Positions 51,321 through 60,754 of a DNA stretch of 64,000 bases are shown piece by piece. Every line of letters begins with the position of its first letter. Position 1 is the first letter of the stretch. Source of the stretch: Saccharospirillum salsuginis. GTDB lineage: Bacteria; Pseudomonadota; Gammaproteobacteria; Pseudomonadales; Natronospirillaceae. Where the stretch lies: positions 372,001-436,000 of the forward strand of contig NZ_BMXR01000001.1 in assembly GCF_014651855.1 (NCBI RefSeq), written 5' to 3'. The position numbers and the translations under genes were made by a program. The notes below the pieces were generated by a model, which had not been told where the DNA came from, did no database searches, and saw only the letters and a list, made by a program, of their open reading frames with translations.

Positions 51321-52745
51321 TCAACGGGCGGCTTCTGCCGATGGGTTCGATTCGGTTTCGATAGGTCGATTGGGCAATCTGAGCGCCAGAGGCACTGTAA
51401 ACAGCAATAGGATCCCGATGACGGTGAACAGCTCCTTGATGGCGGTAAGCCCTGCCATGTCCGGTACCATGCCGTCGCCGACCAGCATCGATCGGCGGGC
51501 TTCAAAGAACAGCGAGATCAACACGATTACCAGCGCCGCTGTCACGCGTCGCAGGATGTTGTTCATGGCCGCGCCCTGGGCAACCCAGTGTTCGGGAATG
51601 GCGTTGAGTCCGGCTGTGGTGACCGGCATGTAGGACAGTCCCATTCCGACTCCACGCAGCATTGTCCAGGCGAGAAGTCCGTACAACGTAACCGAGGCGT
51701 CCAACTGACCCAGTGCCAGAGTCGACAGTGCTGTGATGATCAACCCGAGACTGACCACACCGCGGGGTCCGCGCGCGTCCAACCGCTTTCCGCCCAGGTT
51801 GACGAATAAACTCGAGGCGACCGCCGTCGCGACCAACACCAGGGCCGTTTCCAGCACGCTGAACGCCAGTACCGTCTGCATCAGCAGAGGCAACAACAGC
51901 AGGCTGCCGAAGATGCCGACCGACTGCACCACGACGATGACGACACTGAGCCGATAGGCCGGTTCCGCGAACAAGCGTAGGTTCAGCAACGGCTGGTCGC
52001 ATGTCAGTTCGTGGCGAACAAACGCCCCGAGGCAGAGCACGGCAGTTACACCCAGCACCAGGGCTACGCCCGGCGAATGAAACCCGGTCAGCAGACTCAG
52101 CGCGAACAGCAGACTGCCGACGCCCAGGCTGGCGAGTACGAAGCCTTGCCCGTCGAAACGGGGGACTGCTTCATCCGGCGGCGAATGCAGGCAGGCGTAT
52201 CCGACGATCCAGCCGAGTACACCGACCGGGACGTTCATCAGGAACAGCGCCGGCCAGTCAAACACTTCGAGCAGCAGGCCGCCGACGGCCGGCCCGACGG
52301 CCGGGGCTAGCATGACCACGGTGCCCCACCAGCCGGTCGCCCGGCCACGCCGGTCCTTCGGGTAGGCCTCGAAGATCAGCGCCAGCGACAGGGGAATCAT
52401 CAGGCCACCGGCCACGCCCTGAACACACCGCGCCACAATGACCCAGGCCATGGTGGGCGCCAGCGCGCCCAGCAGGGAGCCGCAGACAAAACCGGCCAGA
52501 CCGAACAGGTAGAGCCGCCGCTTGCCGACCCGGGCGCCGAGAAAGCCGGTGACCGGCATGGTCATGCCCATGCTCAGCATAAACCCGGTGATCAGCCAGC
52601 CGGCCCACAGCGGACCGATGTCGAACGTCTGCATGAACACCGGAATGGCCGGGTTCAGGGCGCTGTTGTTCAGGCTAACGGTGACGGTACCGAGCATGAC
52701 GGTGAACACCACCCAACCGGGGTGACGGGCGACCGGTTCGCTCAT
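51321..52745 (-). CDS. MFS exporter (DHA2-type, siderophore export candidate)
   Basis: A 474-residue protein with 14 membrane helices of the DHA2 group: TVSLNNSALNPAIPVFMQTF at helix 1, FMLSMGMTMPVTGFLGARVGKRR (motif A) and VQGVAGGLMIPLSLALIFEA. Its ATG overlaps the decarboxylase stop (ATGA), so it is in the siderophore operon; it takes the yhcA place of achromobactin loci. Export of the finished siderophore is inferred from this. Confidence 0.9.
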   Translation of the reverse strand: MSEPVARHPGWVVFTVMLGTVTVSLNNSALNPAIPVFMQTFDIGPLWAGWLITGFMLSMGMTMPVTGFLGARVGKRRLYLFGLAGFVCGSLLGALAPTMAWVIVARCVQGVAGGLMIPLSLALIFEAYPKDRRGRATGWWGTVVMLAPAVGPAVGGLLLEVFDWPALFLMNVPVGVLGWIVGYACLHSPPDEAVPRFDGQGFVLASLGVGSLLFALSLLTGFHSPGVALVLGVTAVLCLGAFVRHELTCDQPLLNLRLFAEPAYRLSVVIVVVQSVGIFGSLLLLPLLMQTVLAFSVLETALVLVATAVASSLFVNLGGKRLDARGPRGVVSLGLIITALSTLALGQLDASVTLYGLLAWTMLRGVGMGLSYMPVTTAGLNAIPEHWVAQGAAMNNILRRVTAALVIVLISLFFEARRSMLVGDGMVPDMAGLTAIKELFTVIGILLLFTVPLALRLPNRPIETESNPSAEAAR

Positions 52746-53986
52746 GCGGTGCCCTCCCCGACCGCTGCGTTATGCCGCCCGGCACCGGTGCGTATAAAAT
52801 GCAGGGCCGGTCGCGGATGGCACAGAAAATCCGCGTGCGAGATGTTGTAGCCGTAGGCACCGGCGAGCGGCAGCACCAGCAAATCTCCACGCCGGGGCTC
52901 GGTCAGTCGCACGCCGCGCGCGAGCACATCCTTGGGTGTGCACAGCTGACCGACCACGGTTACACGCCTTTCCGTATTCCCTCGGCCCGCGCCCCGGGGC
53001 AGGTGCACCACGGGGTGGTCGTGGCCCTGGGCGGCGGGCAGTCGGAAGTGGTGGGTGCCGCCCCGACAGACCGCGAAATCCTCGCCGTGGTTGTGTTTCA
53101 AATCGAGAATCTGCATCAGGTAATAGCCGCAATAGGCGGTGATGAAACGCCCCGGTTCGAAACGCAGCAGCGGTGGATTCGGCAGCCAGGCGAGCCGCTG
53201 ACGCAGGTGACGACACAGGGCCGGCCAGTCGAATTGCTCCGCGCCCAGATAATTCACGCCCATGCCGCCGCCAACGTTGAGCTCCGTCACCCGTTCCGGC
53301 CGTTCGGCCAGTGCCTGCCAGACGGGCCATTTATCCAGCAGACCGTCGAGCAGGGTCCGGTGGCGCTCTACATCCATCTGATGCGACATGGCGTGAACGT
53401 GGAAACCGCCGAGTTCCAGATGTTCGCAGGCATCCACCCGCATCACCGCCTCGGACAACTGGCGTTCCTCGATGCCGAACGGTGTCGGCTGGCCGGCCAT
53501 CGACAGCTTGGTCGACAAGGGTTCCGGCAGCAGAGGGTTGACCCGCAGCAACACCCGCTGCCGGATACCGCAGTCGCCGGCGATGCCGTTCAGGCGACGG
53601 ATCTCATCCAGACTCTCGATGTGCACCCGCTCGACGCCCGCCTCGATCGCCAGTCGCAAATCGCTGTCCAGCTTGCCCGGACCGGACAACACAAACGGCC
53701 TGTTCAGGTCGTGCTGGATCACCTTGCGCACTTCGCCGCCCGATGAAAGATCGAAGCCGTCCACCCAGGGGGCCACCGTATTCAGGATGGCCGCCTCGCT
53801 GTTCGCCTTGATCGCGTAATAGAGCTCCACGCCATCCGGCAGATGACTGCGCAACCAGCGCACCCGGTCCCGCAGGGCATCGAGGTCGTGAATGAAGGCG
53901 GCGACCGGGTCCTCCGCCGAGTCCGCCAGGCGATGGCAAAACGCCTGGATGGCCGGCGGAATCCGGTTCGGTTCACACTGAATCAT
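52742..53986 (-). CDS. PLP-dependent decarboxylase (AcsE/SbnH/PvsE-like)
   Basis: The protein (414 residues from ATG 53986; GAGGA before it) is an alanine-racemase-fold group IV decarboxylase. YYAIKANSEAAIL has the PLP lysine, GGFHVHAMSHQ the His, ELNVGGGMGVNY the glycine-rich phosphate site and RFEPGRFITAY and GAYGYNISHADFL the later motifs. Such enzymes in NIS loci decarboxylate a condensed carboxyl-amino acid unit. It lies 10 bases after the synthetase AcsD-like gene and 4 bases overlapping the exporter gene, consistent with one operon. Confidence 0.9.
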   Translation of the reverse strand: MIQCEPNRIPPAIQAFCHRLADSAEDPVAAFIHDLDALRDRVRWLRSHLPDGVELYYAIKANSEAAILNTVAPWVDGFDLSSGGEVRKVIQHDLNRPFVLSGPGKLDSDLRLAIEAGVERVHIESLDEIRRLNGIAGDCGIRQRVLLRVNPLLPEPLSTKLSMAGQPTPFGIEERQLSEAVMRVDACEHLELGGFHVHAMSHQMDVERHRTLLDGLLDKWPVWQALAERPERVTELNVGGGMGVNYLGAEQFDWPALCRHLRQRLAWLPNPPLLRFEPGRFITAYCGYYLMQILDLKHNHGEDFAVCRGGTHHFRLPAAQGHDHPVVHLPRGAGRGNTERRVTVVGQLCTPKDVLARGVRLTEPRRGDLLVLPLAGAYGYNISHADFLCHPRPALHFIRTGAGRHNAAVGEGTA

Positions 53987-53996
53987 CGTTGAGTCC

Positions 53997-55754
53997 TCAA
54001 ACGGCCGCATCGAGGGGCTCCTGTGGCCTGACGGGCCGAGTGTCGGTGTGGGCGCGCCGGATCGGATTGGCGGTCATCACGTAGCCCGCCTGACGATCCG
54101 CCTGCTTGCGGAAACGCACCAACAGGTTGGCTTTGTTGGGCAGGTACGCGGAACTCAACAGCGCCTGCAGCCGCTCACGGCCCGCGGGCAGTCGAACGCT
54201 CAATTCATCCAGATAATCCGCCACGGCTCGCCAGAGGCTGCGTTCGAGTAATTCGTCACCGCCGCCGATGTAAAATACCGCCTGGGCCAGGGTATTCAGG
54301 AAGAGGCAATAGCACACCCGGTTCCATCCCTTGTCGGCGTCGTAGTAGACACTGCTCAGCGCCTGTTCCGACAGTTCGGGCAACAGGGCGGCCGGCCATT
54401 GCTCGGGCACGAGCTTGGTGCCTTCCATGTCGCGGTAGTAGTAGTGCACCGGCAGATGCCGTTTCAATCCGATCAGGCCGTTTTGCAAGTGGGGTTCCAG
54501 CACCACGCCGTGTTCGAAGTACAGCCGCATCGTCGGCTCGACCATGACGTCGAGTAATGCGTTGAACCACAACAAGGCGGCATTGAAATAGCCGGTTTTG
54601 AGGACACCACCGGCGGCGGCGATTTCCGCCCGGATTAATGATTCGCCACCGGGTTGCGGGGCGAACAGCGCCCCGGCCATGACCGGGCGATGGCCGAGTT
54701 GTTCATCGCGGAACCGGTTTTCGCGGGCGATGAACGAAAAGCCTTCGACCCAGTCGCGTGCGATGCCCCGGTCGCTGTCCAGGCTCTGATAGGCCGGCTC
54801 ATACATCAGGGTGAACCCCTGATCCCGCATCGGCTCGGCCAGCGGCCGGATCGCGTCGCTGAGCGCCACCGCCGTATCCAACTCGTAGATGGCGTTCTTG
54901 CGTACGCAATTGGTCAGCCGCACGTTCAGCGAGCCTTTGACGAAGTAATCCAGATCCGGGTGGTAGCAACTGCGCAGGGAGGACGTCGCGTACAGCTTTT
55001 GTCCGGCACTGCCGTGGTCGAGCAACGCGCCGGTGCGCAGCCAGTCCCGAATTTCATCCTGCTCGGCCAGAAACCGCGCCTGCCAGGGGTGCACCGGCAG
55101 CAGCGCGCGGTCTTCATCCAGGTCCAACTCGGGCATCCATTGCGTGCGAATAAACGTCTGCAAATCGACATCGCCACGCGACCGATACCACTCGCGCGGT
55201 ATCGAGAAACACCGCCATTGAAACCGGGCGTCGTGTTCGGGTGAGAAGTCGAACAACTCTTGTTCGCTCATGCCCTGGCGCGCCTTGGGTGTCGGGTGAT
55301 AACGATGCCCCACCGTCATTGCCCGCTCGCTTTCGACGAACGCATCGACCACGCCATTCGGGAGCGGCCGGGCATGAGACTTGTGTTCAAGGATGCGGGT
55401 CATGACGGTCCGGCTGCAGCGGATCTGCTCCAGCAATTCGACACAGTCATCCTGGTCTTCCAGGTGACAGAGTTCGGTCAACAGCAACACCGCCAACCGA
55501 TCCGGATCGAGCTCAGGCCCGGTCGGGCTTTGCGACGGTAGCCGCAAATAATGGTAGTTGGCGGTCGCGGAGACCGAGTGTACGTAAAAATACAGAGAGC
55601 AGGCCTGGGCTGTCAGTGTCAGTTCCGCCCGATACCCCGAGCGGGGTGTCGGTATGAAAGACAACCACTGGTTGGGCAGCGCCACTTCCCTGAGATAACA
55701 ATTAAGCAAGGCTTCGATGGACAGAATGTCCGCCTGGGTGTGATGACTCACCAT
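53997..55754 (-). CDS. NIS siderophore synthetase (IucA/IucC family, AcsD-like)
   Basis: A 585-residue synthetase, first gene of the operon. Motifs are LLPVHPWQARFLAEQD, KLYATSSLRSCYHPDLDYFV and GVVLEPHLQNGLIGLKRH. In achromobactin loci AcsD joins L-serine to citrate as the first step; the product here is not proven. A strong Fur-box-like site lies 42 bases upstream of ATG 55754. The rest of the operon follows with small gaps or overlaps. Confidence 0.88.
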   Translation of the reverse strand: MVSHHTQADILSIEALLNCYLREVALPNQWLSFIPTPRSGYRAELTLTAQACSLYFYVHSVSATANYHYLRLPSQSPTGPELDPDRLAVLLLTELCHLEDQDDCVELLEQIRCSRTVMTRILEHKSHARPLPNGVVDAFVESERAMTVGHRYHPTPKARQGMSEQELFDFSPEHDARFQWRCFSIPREWYRSRGDVDLQTFIRTQWMPELDLDEDRALLPVHPWQARFLAEQDEIRDWLRTGALLDHGSAGQKLYATSSLRSCYHPDLDYFVKGSLNVRLTNCVRKNAIYELDTAVALSDAIRPLAEPMRDQGFTLMYEPAYQSLDSDRGIARDWVEGFSFIARENRFRDEQLGHRPVMAGALFAPQPGGESLIRAEIAAAGGVLKTGYFNAALLWFNALLDVMVEPTMRLYFEHGVVLEPHLQNGLIGLKRHLPVHYYYRDMEGTKLVPEQWPAALLPELSEQALSSVYYDADKGWNRVCYCLFLNTLAQAVFYIGGGDELLERSLWRAVADYLDELSVRLPAGRERLQALLSSAYLPNKANLLVRFRKQADRQAGYVMTANPIRRAHTDTRPVRPQEPLDAAV

Positions 55755-55795
55755 CGGAAAGATCCCCTTGTCCGAAAAGAGCGGCCACCTTAAAC

Positions 55796-55816
55796 TTGAT
55801 GATAATGATTATCAAT
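55796..55816. promoter_or_regulatory. Fur-box-like site of the siderophore operon
   Basis: GATAATGATTATCAAT (55801-55816) with GAT before it matches the Fur consensus GATAATGATAATCATTATC very closely. It lies between the first synthetase gene and the divergent PAS-GGDEF-EAL gene, nearer the former, so iron repression of the operon is expected. Confidence 0.85.
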
Positions 55817-55969
55817 AGCAATTTTTAAATCGGCGTGCGAAACCACCCAGGTGTGACATGGTTCACATCCATGCATCCGGAACGTCGGTAGAAAAACCAC
55901 CTATCGGCACGGGTGCACTACACTTATAAATTGGCGGTAATCCGGGAGAAATCCCGAAGGCAGTAAGCT

Positions 55970-57937
55970 ATGGACAGCTCAGACAACCCCGTGTTTCCTC
56001 GCTCCCCCTGGGCCAACGGCCTGATCTTCTTCTCGGTTGGTTGTGGGGCCATGGCCATTGTACTGGTCGCACTGCCCTATCCCTGCCTTACACCTGAACA
56101 GGCATCAGCCTGCACCGCCTGGCAGGCCGTCCAGACGAAGCCCATGGTGTTGTTGGCACTGGCGTTACCCGTCGCCTTGCTCGCCGCCGCTCTGGCCTGG
56201 CTCGTCAACCGCCAGCAGACGCTGCTCCAGACCCATCCGGAAAATTACGCCCAATTGGCCGCCACGGTTTTTCAAAGCACCCAGGAAGCGATCCTGATTA
56301 CCGACCGGTATCTGAACATCATCACCGTCAACCCGGCCTTCAGCGAGATTACCGGCTTCAGTCTGGAAGAAGTTGTCGGTCGCCAGCCCCGATTTCACCG
56401 TTCCGGCCAATACGATGAACGGTTCTATGAGCACATCTGGAGCTGCATTCGAAAAACCGACCACTGGCAAGGTGAGATCTGGAACCGGCGCAAAAATGGT
56501 GAATTGTTTCCGGCCTGGGAAAACGTCTCCTCGGTTCGAAACTCGCACGGCACCATCACCCACTACGTTTCGCTCATGTCGGACATCAGCGCCATCAAGC
56601 AGGTCGAGGAGCGGCTCAATCACCTGGCGCATCACGACCCTCTGACCGAATTGCATAATCGACTGGCTTACACCTCCCACCTGGAAAGTGCCCTGGAACG
56701 GGCGAAACGACACGCTACCAAGGTCGCCCTGTTGCTGCTGGACCTGGATCGGTTCAAGCACATTAACGACACCCTGGGGCACGCGACCGGGGATTTGGTG
56801 TTGACCACCATTGCCGAACGACTGCGTCGCTGTGTACGCGGCGAGGATATGGTCGCCCGGCTGGGGGGCGACGAATTCACCATTGTCCTGGAAGGCATTT
56901 CGCACGGCGAGTCGGCCGGTACCCTGGCCCAGAAAATCACTCGTACTGTGAACGAACCCATGTGGCTCGGCGAACACGAGATCGCCATGAGCACCAGCAT
57001 CGGCATCGCCATCTATCCGGACGACGCGTCCGAAGCCGACGCACTGGCGCAAGCGGCCGATACCGCTATGTATCGGGCCAAGTCCCATGGCCGTAACAGC
57101 TATGAATTCTTCACACCGGAGATGGTCACACACTCCCAATGGCGACTGGCCATCGAAAGCGCCTTGCGCCATGCCCTGGAACAGAACGAACTGTCGCTGT
57201 ATTACCAGCCCCTATACAATTTGAACCGCCGTGAAATTGTGGGTCTGGAGGCGCTGGTGCGGTGGCATCATCCGCAATGGGGGCTGCTGCTGCCCGATCA
57301 GTTCATCGAAATCGCCGAGGAAACCGGCCTGATCGACGGGCTCGGTGACTGGGTGATCAATACCGCCTGTGCCCAGTTGGCCGAGTGGCATCGCATGGGA
57401 GGCAAGCCGCTTCGCTTATCGGTCAATGTGTCGGGCCACCAGTTGATCAACGGTCACCTGCTGGAAACGTTGCAAAGCTCCCTGTTGGTTCATGAACTGG
57501 AACCCAGCGAGGTCCGGTTCGGGCTGGACATCACCGAGAACATGTTGCAGGCCGGTGACGATGTACTGAAAACGCTGCGTCGCTTACGCGCCTGGGGGGC
57601 GAACATCACCATCGACGATTTCGGCTCCGGTTACTCGTCGCTCCGTCACCTGAAAGACCTGCCGGTCGACGCCCTGAAGATCGACCCGGTTTTCCTGAAA
57701 GACATACCGTTCGACACCGACAACTACGCCATCGCCGCCGCCATCATTTCCATGGGCCAAAGCCTGGGCATGAACATCATCGCCGAAGGTGTGGAAACGA
57801 CCGAACAGCTGGCGTTTCTGGAACTCCACGGCTGCGACGAGGTTCAGGGATATCTCATCGGCAAGCCGATGCCGGCCGAACAGGCCACTCGACTGATGCG
57901 CGACAACGGACAGGGATACTTCGAACACTCGCGCTGA
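55970..57937 (+). CDS. PAS-GGDEF-EAL cyclic di-GMP enzyme with membrane anchor
   Basis: A 655-residue protein. Two hydrophobic segments (about 18-38 and 58-78) flank a short periplasmic loop with cysteines; a PAS domain follows (about 90-210: ATVFQSTQEAILITDRYLNI), then a GGDEF domain with GGDEF at 299-303 and the RxxD site RGED at 290-293, and an EAL domain with EALVRW at 427-432. Both active-site signatures are intact, so the protein may make and break cyclic di-GMP; the balance cannot be told. It is divergent from the siderophore operon. Confidence 0.93.
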   Translation: MDSSDNPVFPRSPWANGLIFFSVGCGAMAIVLVALPYPCLTPEQASACTAWQAVQTKPMVLLALALPVALLAAALAWLVNRQQTLLQTHPENYAQLAATVFQSTQEAILITDRYLNIITVNPAFSEITGFSLEEVVGRQPRFHRSGQYDERFYEHIWSCIRKTDHWQGEIWNRRKNGELFPAWENVSSVRNSHGTITHYVSLMSDISAIKQVEERLNHLAHHDPLTELHNRLAYTSHLESALERAKRHATKVALLLLDLDRFKHINDTLGHATGDLVLTTIAERLRRCVRGEDMVARLGGDEFTIVLEGISHGESAGTLAQKITRTVNEPMWLGEHEIAMSTSIGIAIYPDDASEADALAQAADTAMYRAKSHGRNSYEFFTPEMVTHSQWRLAIESALRHALEQNELSLYYQPLYNLNRREIVGLEALVRWHHPQWGLLLPDQFIEIAEETGLIDGLGDWVINTACAQLAEWHRMGGKPLRLSVNVSGHQLINGHLLETLQSSLLVHELEPSEVRFGLDITENMLQAGDDVLKTLRRLRAWGANITIDDFGSGYSSLRHLKDLPVDALKIDPVFLKDIPFDTDNYAIAAAIISMGQSLGMNIIAEGVETTEQLAFLELHGCDEVQGYLIGKPMPAEQATRLMRDNGQGYFEHSR

Positions 57938-58087
57938 ACACTTGGTCACACAACGACGGTTTTAAGTCGCCGCCCTGCCCGTACGCCGTCAAGGTGTCGA
58001 ACCTGTCCGCCCTGGACCGGGCTCGTTGAAAAACCCCTGCTACACTGAACACAAGGCCTTGATACTAACCATGAGACTTGTGCCACC

Positions 58088-59845
58088 ATGTCGCTGGTCA
58101 CCCGTTTATCCCTGGTCATCCTGGTTCCGTTCCTGGTGCTGTATACCGCCTATATCCTGACCGAGATGTACCGGTCGCGTGAAGCGGCGCACCAGGAATT
58201 TGAGCAGTACGCCAACAGCCTGGCCACGATCACGGCCCAGTCGACCACGGCCGTGATCTGGAACCTGGATTATCCGACCCTGCTGGATGCCACCAATTCC
58301 TTGTCGGAGGACAGTCGTGTGGCGGGGGTTTTATTTAATCTCTACGCCAGCGGTGCCGACGCGTCGTCTGAATCCTTTCTGGTGGTCGGGTCCCTGCCCG
58401 GTCGTTCCAATATCATCGAAGAGGGTCGCACGCTCGCCGAGATCGAACCCGATACGACCGAATACAGCCACTTGCTGACACGAGAGGTCAACATGCACGG
58501 CCGTCCTCTGGGCACGGCTCACTTCTATTTCCGGGACCAGGAAATCCGGAATCAACTCGCCCAGGAAGCCAAAGCTCTGGTGGGCCTGGCGGGCTTGTTC
58601 ATCCTGTCCTATCTGGCAACGGTATTCTGGATGCTTAACCGCTATTTCAAACGACCTTTTCACCGTGTGCACAGTCTGGCGCTGGCTTTTCTCGATACCT
58701 TCACCACCATCCAGTCCCGTTTCGAACAGGGCCGGGAACTCGATCCCGAACTCCTGCCGGATACCGATGCCTTGTTGCGCCAGAAAGGCATAAAGGAAGT
58801 CAGAAAAGACGAAGTCGGCGACTTCACGCGTTCGTTCGTCACCATGGTGAACACTTTTTCCATCCTGTTGACGGAACTTTCGCAGCACGCGCGTGTAATC
58901 CGCGAAATGAACGAATCGCTGGAAGAACGCATCGACGAGCGTACCCGGGAACTCCAGTCTTCCAACAAGGCCCTGTCGTCTTCGCTGCGTGTGCTGAAGC
59001 AGACACAGGCCACTCTGGTGCAACAGGAAAAGCTGGCCTCGATTGGCCAATTGGCCGCCGGGGTCGCGCACGAAATCAACAACCCCATCGGTTACATCGG
59101 CAGCAATCTCAATCGGCTGCAGGAGTATTTCGCGGATATCCAGACGTTGTTAAACCGGATCGAACAGGACATCATCGCGGGCCTGCCACCCGAGGAGCAA
59201 AGCGAAGCCATCGCCCGGCTCGATGCCGTCAAAGCGGAGCTGGACTACGAATTCCTGATGGAAGACCTGCCGGATCTGTTGAACGATTGTCGCGAAGGCA
59301 GCGACCGGGTACGGGACATTGTCCAGAACCTGAAAGACTATTCCCGCACCGACAACGGCACGCGCAAGACCGACGCCGACTTGAACGACCTGATCACCCG
59401 CGCCCTGAAACTGGTCTGGAACGAGTTGAAGTACGACTGTGACGTCCAGTTCGACGAAGGTGACGTACCCCGGGTGCCGGTCAATGTCGGTCAGATCGGA
59501 CAAGTGGTGTCCAACCTGCTGATCAATGCCAGTCACGCCATTCGTTCAACCGAAAAACACGGTTCCATTCACATCCGGACCTGGGCGGACGACCAGGACG
59601 CCTGGATCGAGGTCGAGGATACCGGGTGCGGCATGTCGGAAGACACCCTCGCCAAGGTCTTCGATCCGTTCTTCACCACCAAGCCGGTCGGCCAGGGCAC
59701 GGGACTGGGCATGAACATTTCCTGGGACATCATAGTCAACAAACACCAAGGCCACATCGGTGTCGAGAGCGAAGTCGGCCGCGGAACGGTTTTCACATTG
59801 CGCCTGCCCCTGCGGGTGGAAGCCGAACTCGAAGCCAGCGCCTGA
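58088..59845 (+). CDS. Sensor histidine kinase
   Basis: A 585-residue protein with a first membrane helix (residues 5-25), a periplasmic sensor (about 30-170), a second helix at about 180-200, a HAMP-like or coiled-coil linker and a HisKA-type part around VAHEINNPIGYIGSNLNRLQ (phospho-His in AHEINNP), followed by a HATPase domain with LINASHAIRS, VEDTGCGMSE and GTGLGMNISW. It faces the next gene, a response regulator, 14 bases downstream. Input signal unknown. Confidence 0.92.
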   Translation: MSLVTRLSLVILVPFLVLYTAYILTEMYRSREAAHQEFEQYANSLATITAQSTTAVIWNLDYPTLLDATNSLSEDSRVAGVLFNLYASGADASSESFLVVGSLPGRSNIIEEGRTLAEIEPDTTEYSHLLTREVNMHGRPLGTAHFYFRDQEIRNQLAQEAKALVGLAGLFILSYLATVFWMLNRYFKRPFHRVHSLALAFLDTFTTIQSRFEQGRELDPELLPDTDALLRQKGIKEVRKDEVGDFTRSFVTMVNTFSILLTELSQHARVIREMNESLEERIDERTRELQSSNKALSSSLRVLKQTQATLVQQEKLASIGQLAAGVAHEINNPIGYIGSNLNRLQEYFADIQTLLNRIEQDIIAGLPPEEQSEAIARLDAVKAELDYEFLMEDLPDLLNDCREGSDRVRDIVQNLKDYSRTDNGTRKTDADLNDLITRALKLVWNELKYDCDVQFDEGDVPRVPVNVGQIGQVVSNLLINASHAIRSTEKHGSIHIRTWADDQDAWIEVEDTGCGMSEDTLAKVFDPFFTTKPVGQGTGLGMNISWDIIVNKHQGHIGVESEVGRGTVFTLRLPLRVEAELEASA

Positions 59846-59859
59846 GCGGAGAATCCCGA

Positions 59860-60660
59860 ATGACCTCCACCCTGTTACTGATCGACGACGAAGACAACAT
59901 TCTGCGTTCGCTCAAGCGGCTGTTTCGGCGTGAACCCTACCGGGTGCTGACGGCCCGCTCCGGACCGGAGGCACTGGACCTGCTGCGTCATGAGGATGTA
60001 TCGGTGATTCTCTCGGACCAGCGTATGCCGGGCATGACCGGTTCCGAATTGTTGAAACAGGTAAAGACCACCCATCCGCAAACCATTCGGCTTATCATGA
60101 GTGGCTATACCGAACTGGAAAGCGTGACCTCGGCCATCAACGACGGCGCGGTGTTCAAGTTTCTGGTCAAACCCTGGGAAGACGACAAACTGATCGAACA
60201 TATTCGCGAAGCTTTCGACATTCACGAATTCCTGGTCCAGAAAGAACGCCAGCGCCTGACGTTGAAAGCTCAAAACCGATCCCTGGATTTCGACCTGCGC
60301 TACCAGAAAGAGGAATCGGACCTTTATCTGCAGGGCATGAAGCTGGCGCAATCCATCCTGGAGCATGTGCCGGTCATGATTCTGGGCCTCGACGATCAGG
60401 GGACTCTGGTTTCGGCCAACGCCGTTGCCCGACAGCAGTTGCCGAACGACGCCGTGATCGGATTGCCGATGGACATGGCCCTGCCCGGGCCTCTGGTCGA
60501 AAAACTGAATACCTTGTTGAGTGACCGCCCCACGGGCGGCCCCGACGGGCAGTTCAACATGAACTACCAGGACGAACCCTTTCGTTTCTGGTATTCGCGT
60601 TTCAAAGGGCCCGGCAACGCCCAGGGGCTGATTCTGGTCGGCTGTCCGGACATCGAATGA
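59860..60660 (+). CDS. Response regulator with PAS-like output
   Basis: A 266-residue protein. The receiver (residues 4-125) has D9/D10, phospho-acceptor D53 in ILSDQRMPGMTG and Lys in FLVKPW. A helix (about 130-170) links to a PAS-like part (EHVPVMILGLDDQGTLVSAN). There is no DNA-binding or enzyme domain, so it probably acts by protein binding. It overlaps no gene; the start at ATG 59860 follows the kinase stop by 14 bases, so they are a two-component pair. Confidence 0.9.
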   Translation: MTSTLLLIDDEDNILRSLKRLFRREPYRVLTARSGPEALDLLRHEDVSVILSDQRMPGMTGSELLKQVKTTHPQTIRLIMSGYTELESVTSAINDGAVFKFLVKPWEDDKLIEHIREAFDIHEFLVQKERQRLTLKAQNRSLDFDLRYQKEESDLYLQGMKLAQSILEHVPVMILGLDDQGTLVSANAVARQQLPNDAVIGLPMDMALPGPLVEKLNTLLSDRPTGGPDGQFNMNYQDEPFRFWYSRFKGPGNAQGLILVGCPDIE

Positions 60661-60754
60661 AAATTACCCGGCGTGTTACAAAACCATACAAAAATCGTCA
60701 TGCCGCAGGATGCGGTCTTTCATTGAACACCTTTACCCAGGGGAGGAATCCCGT

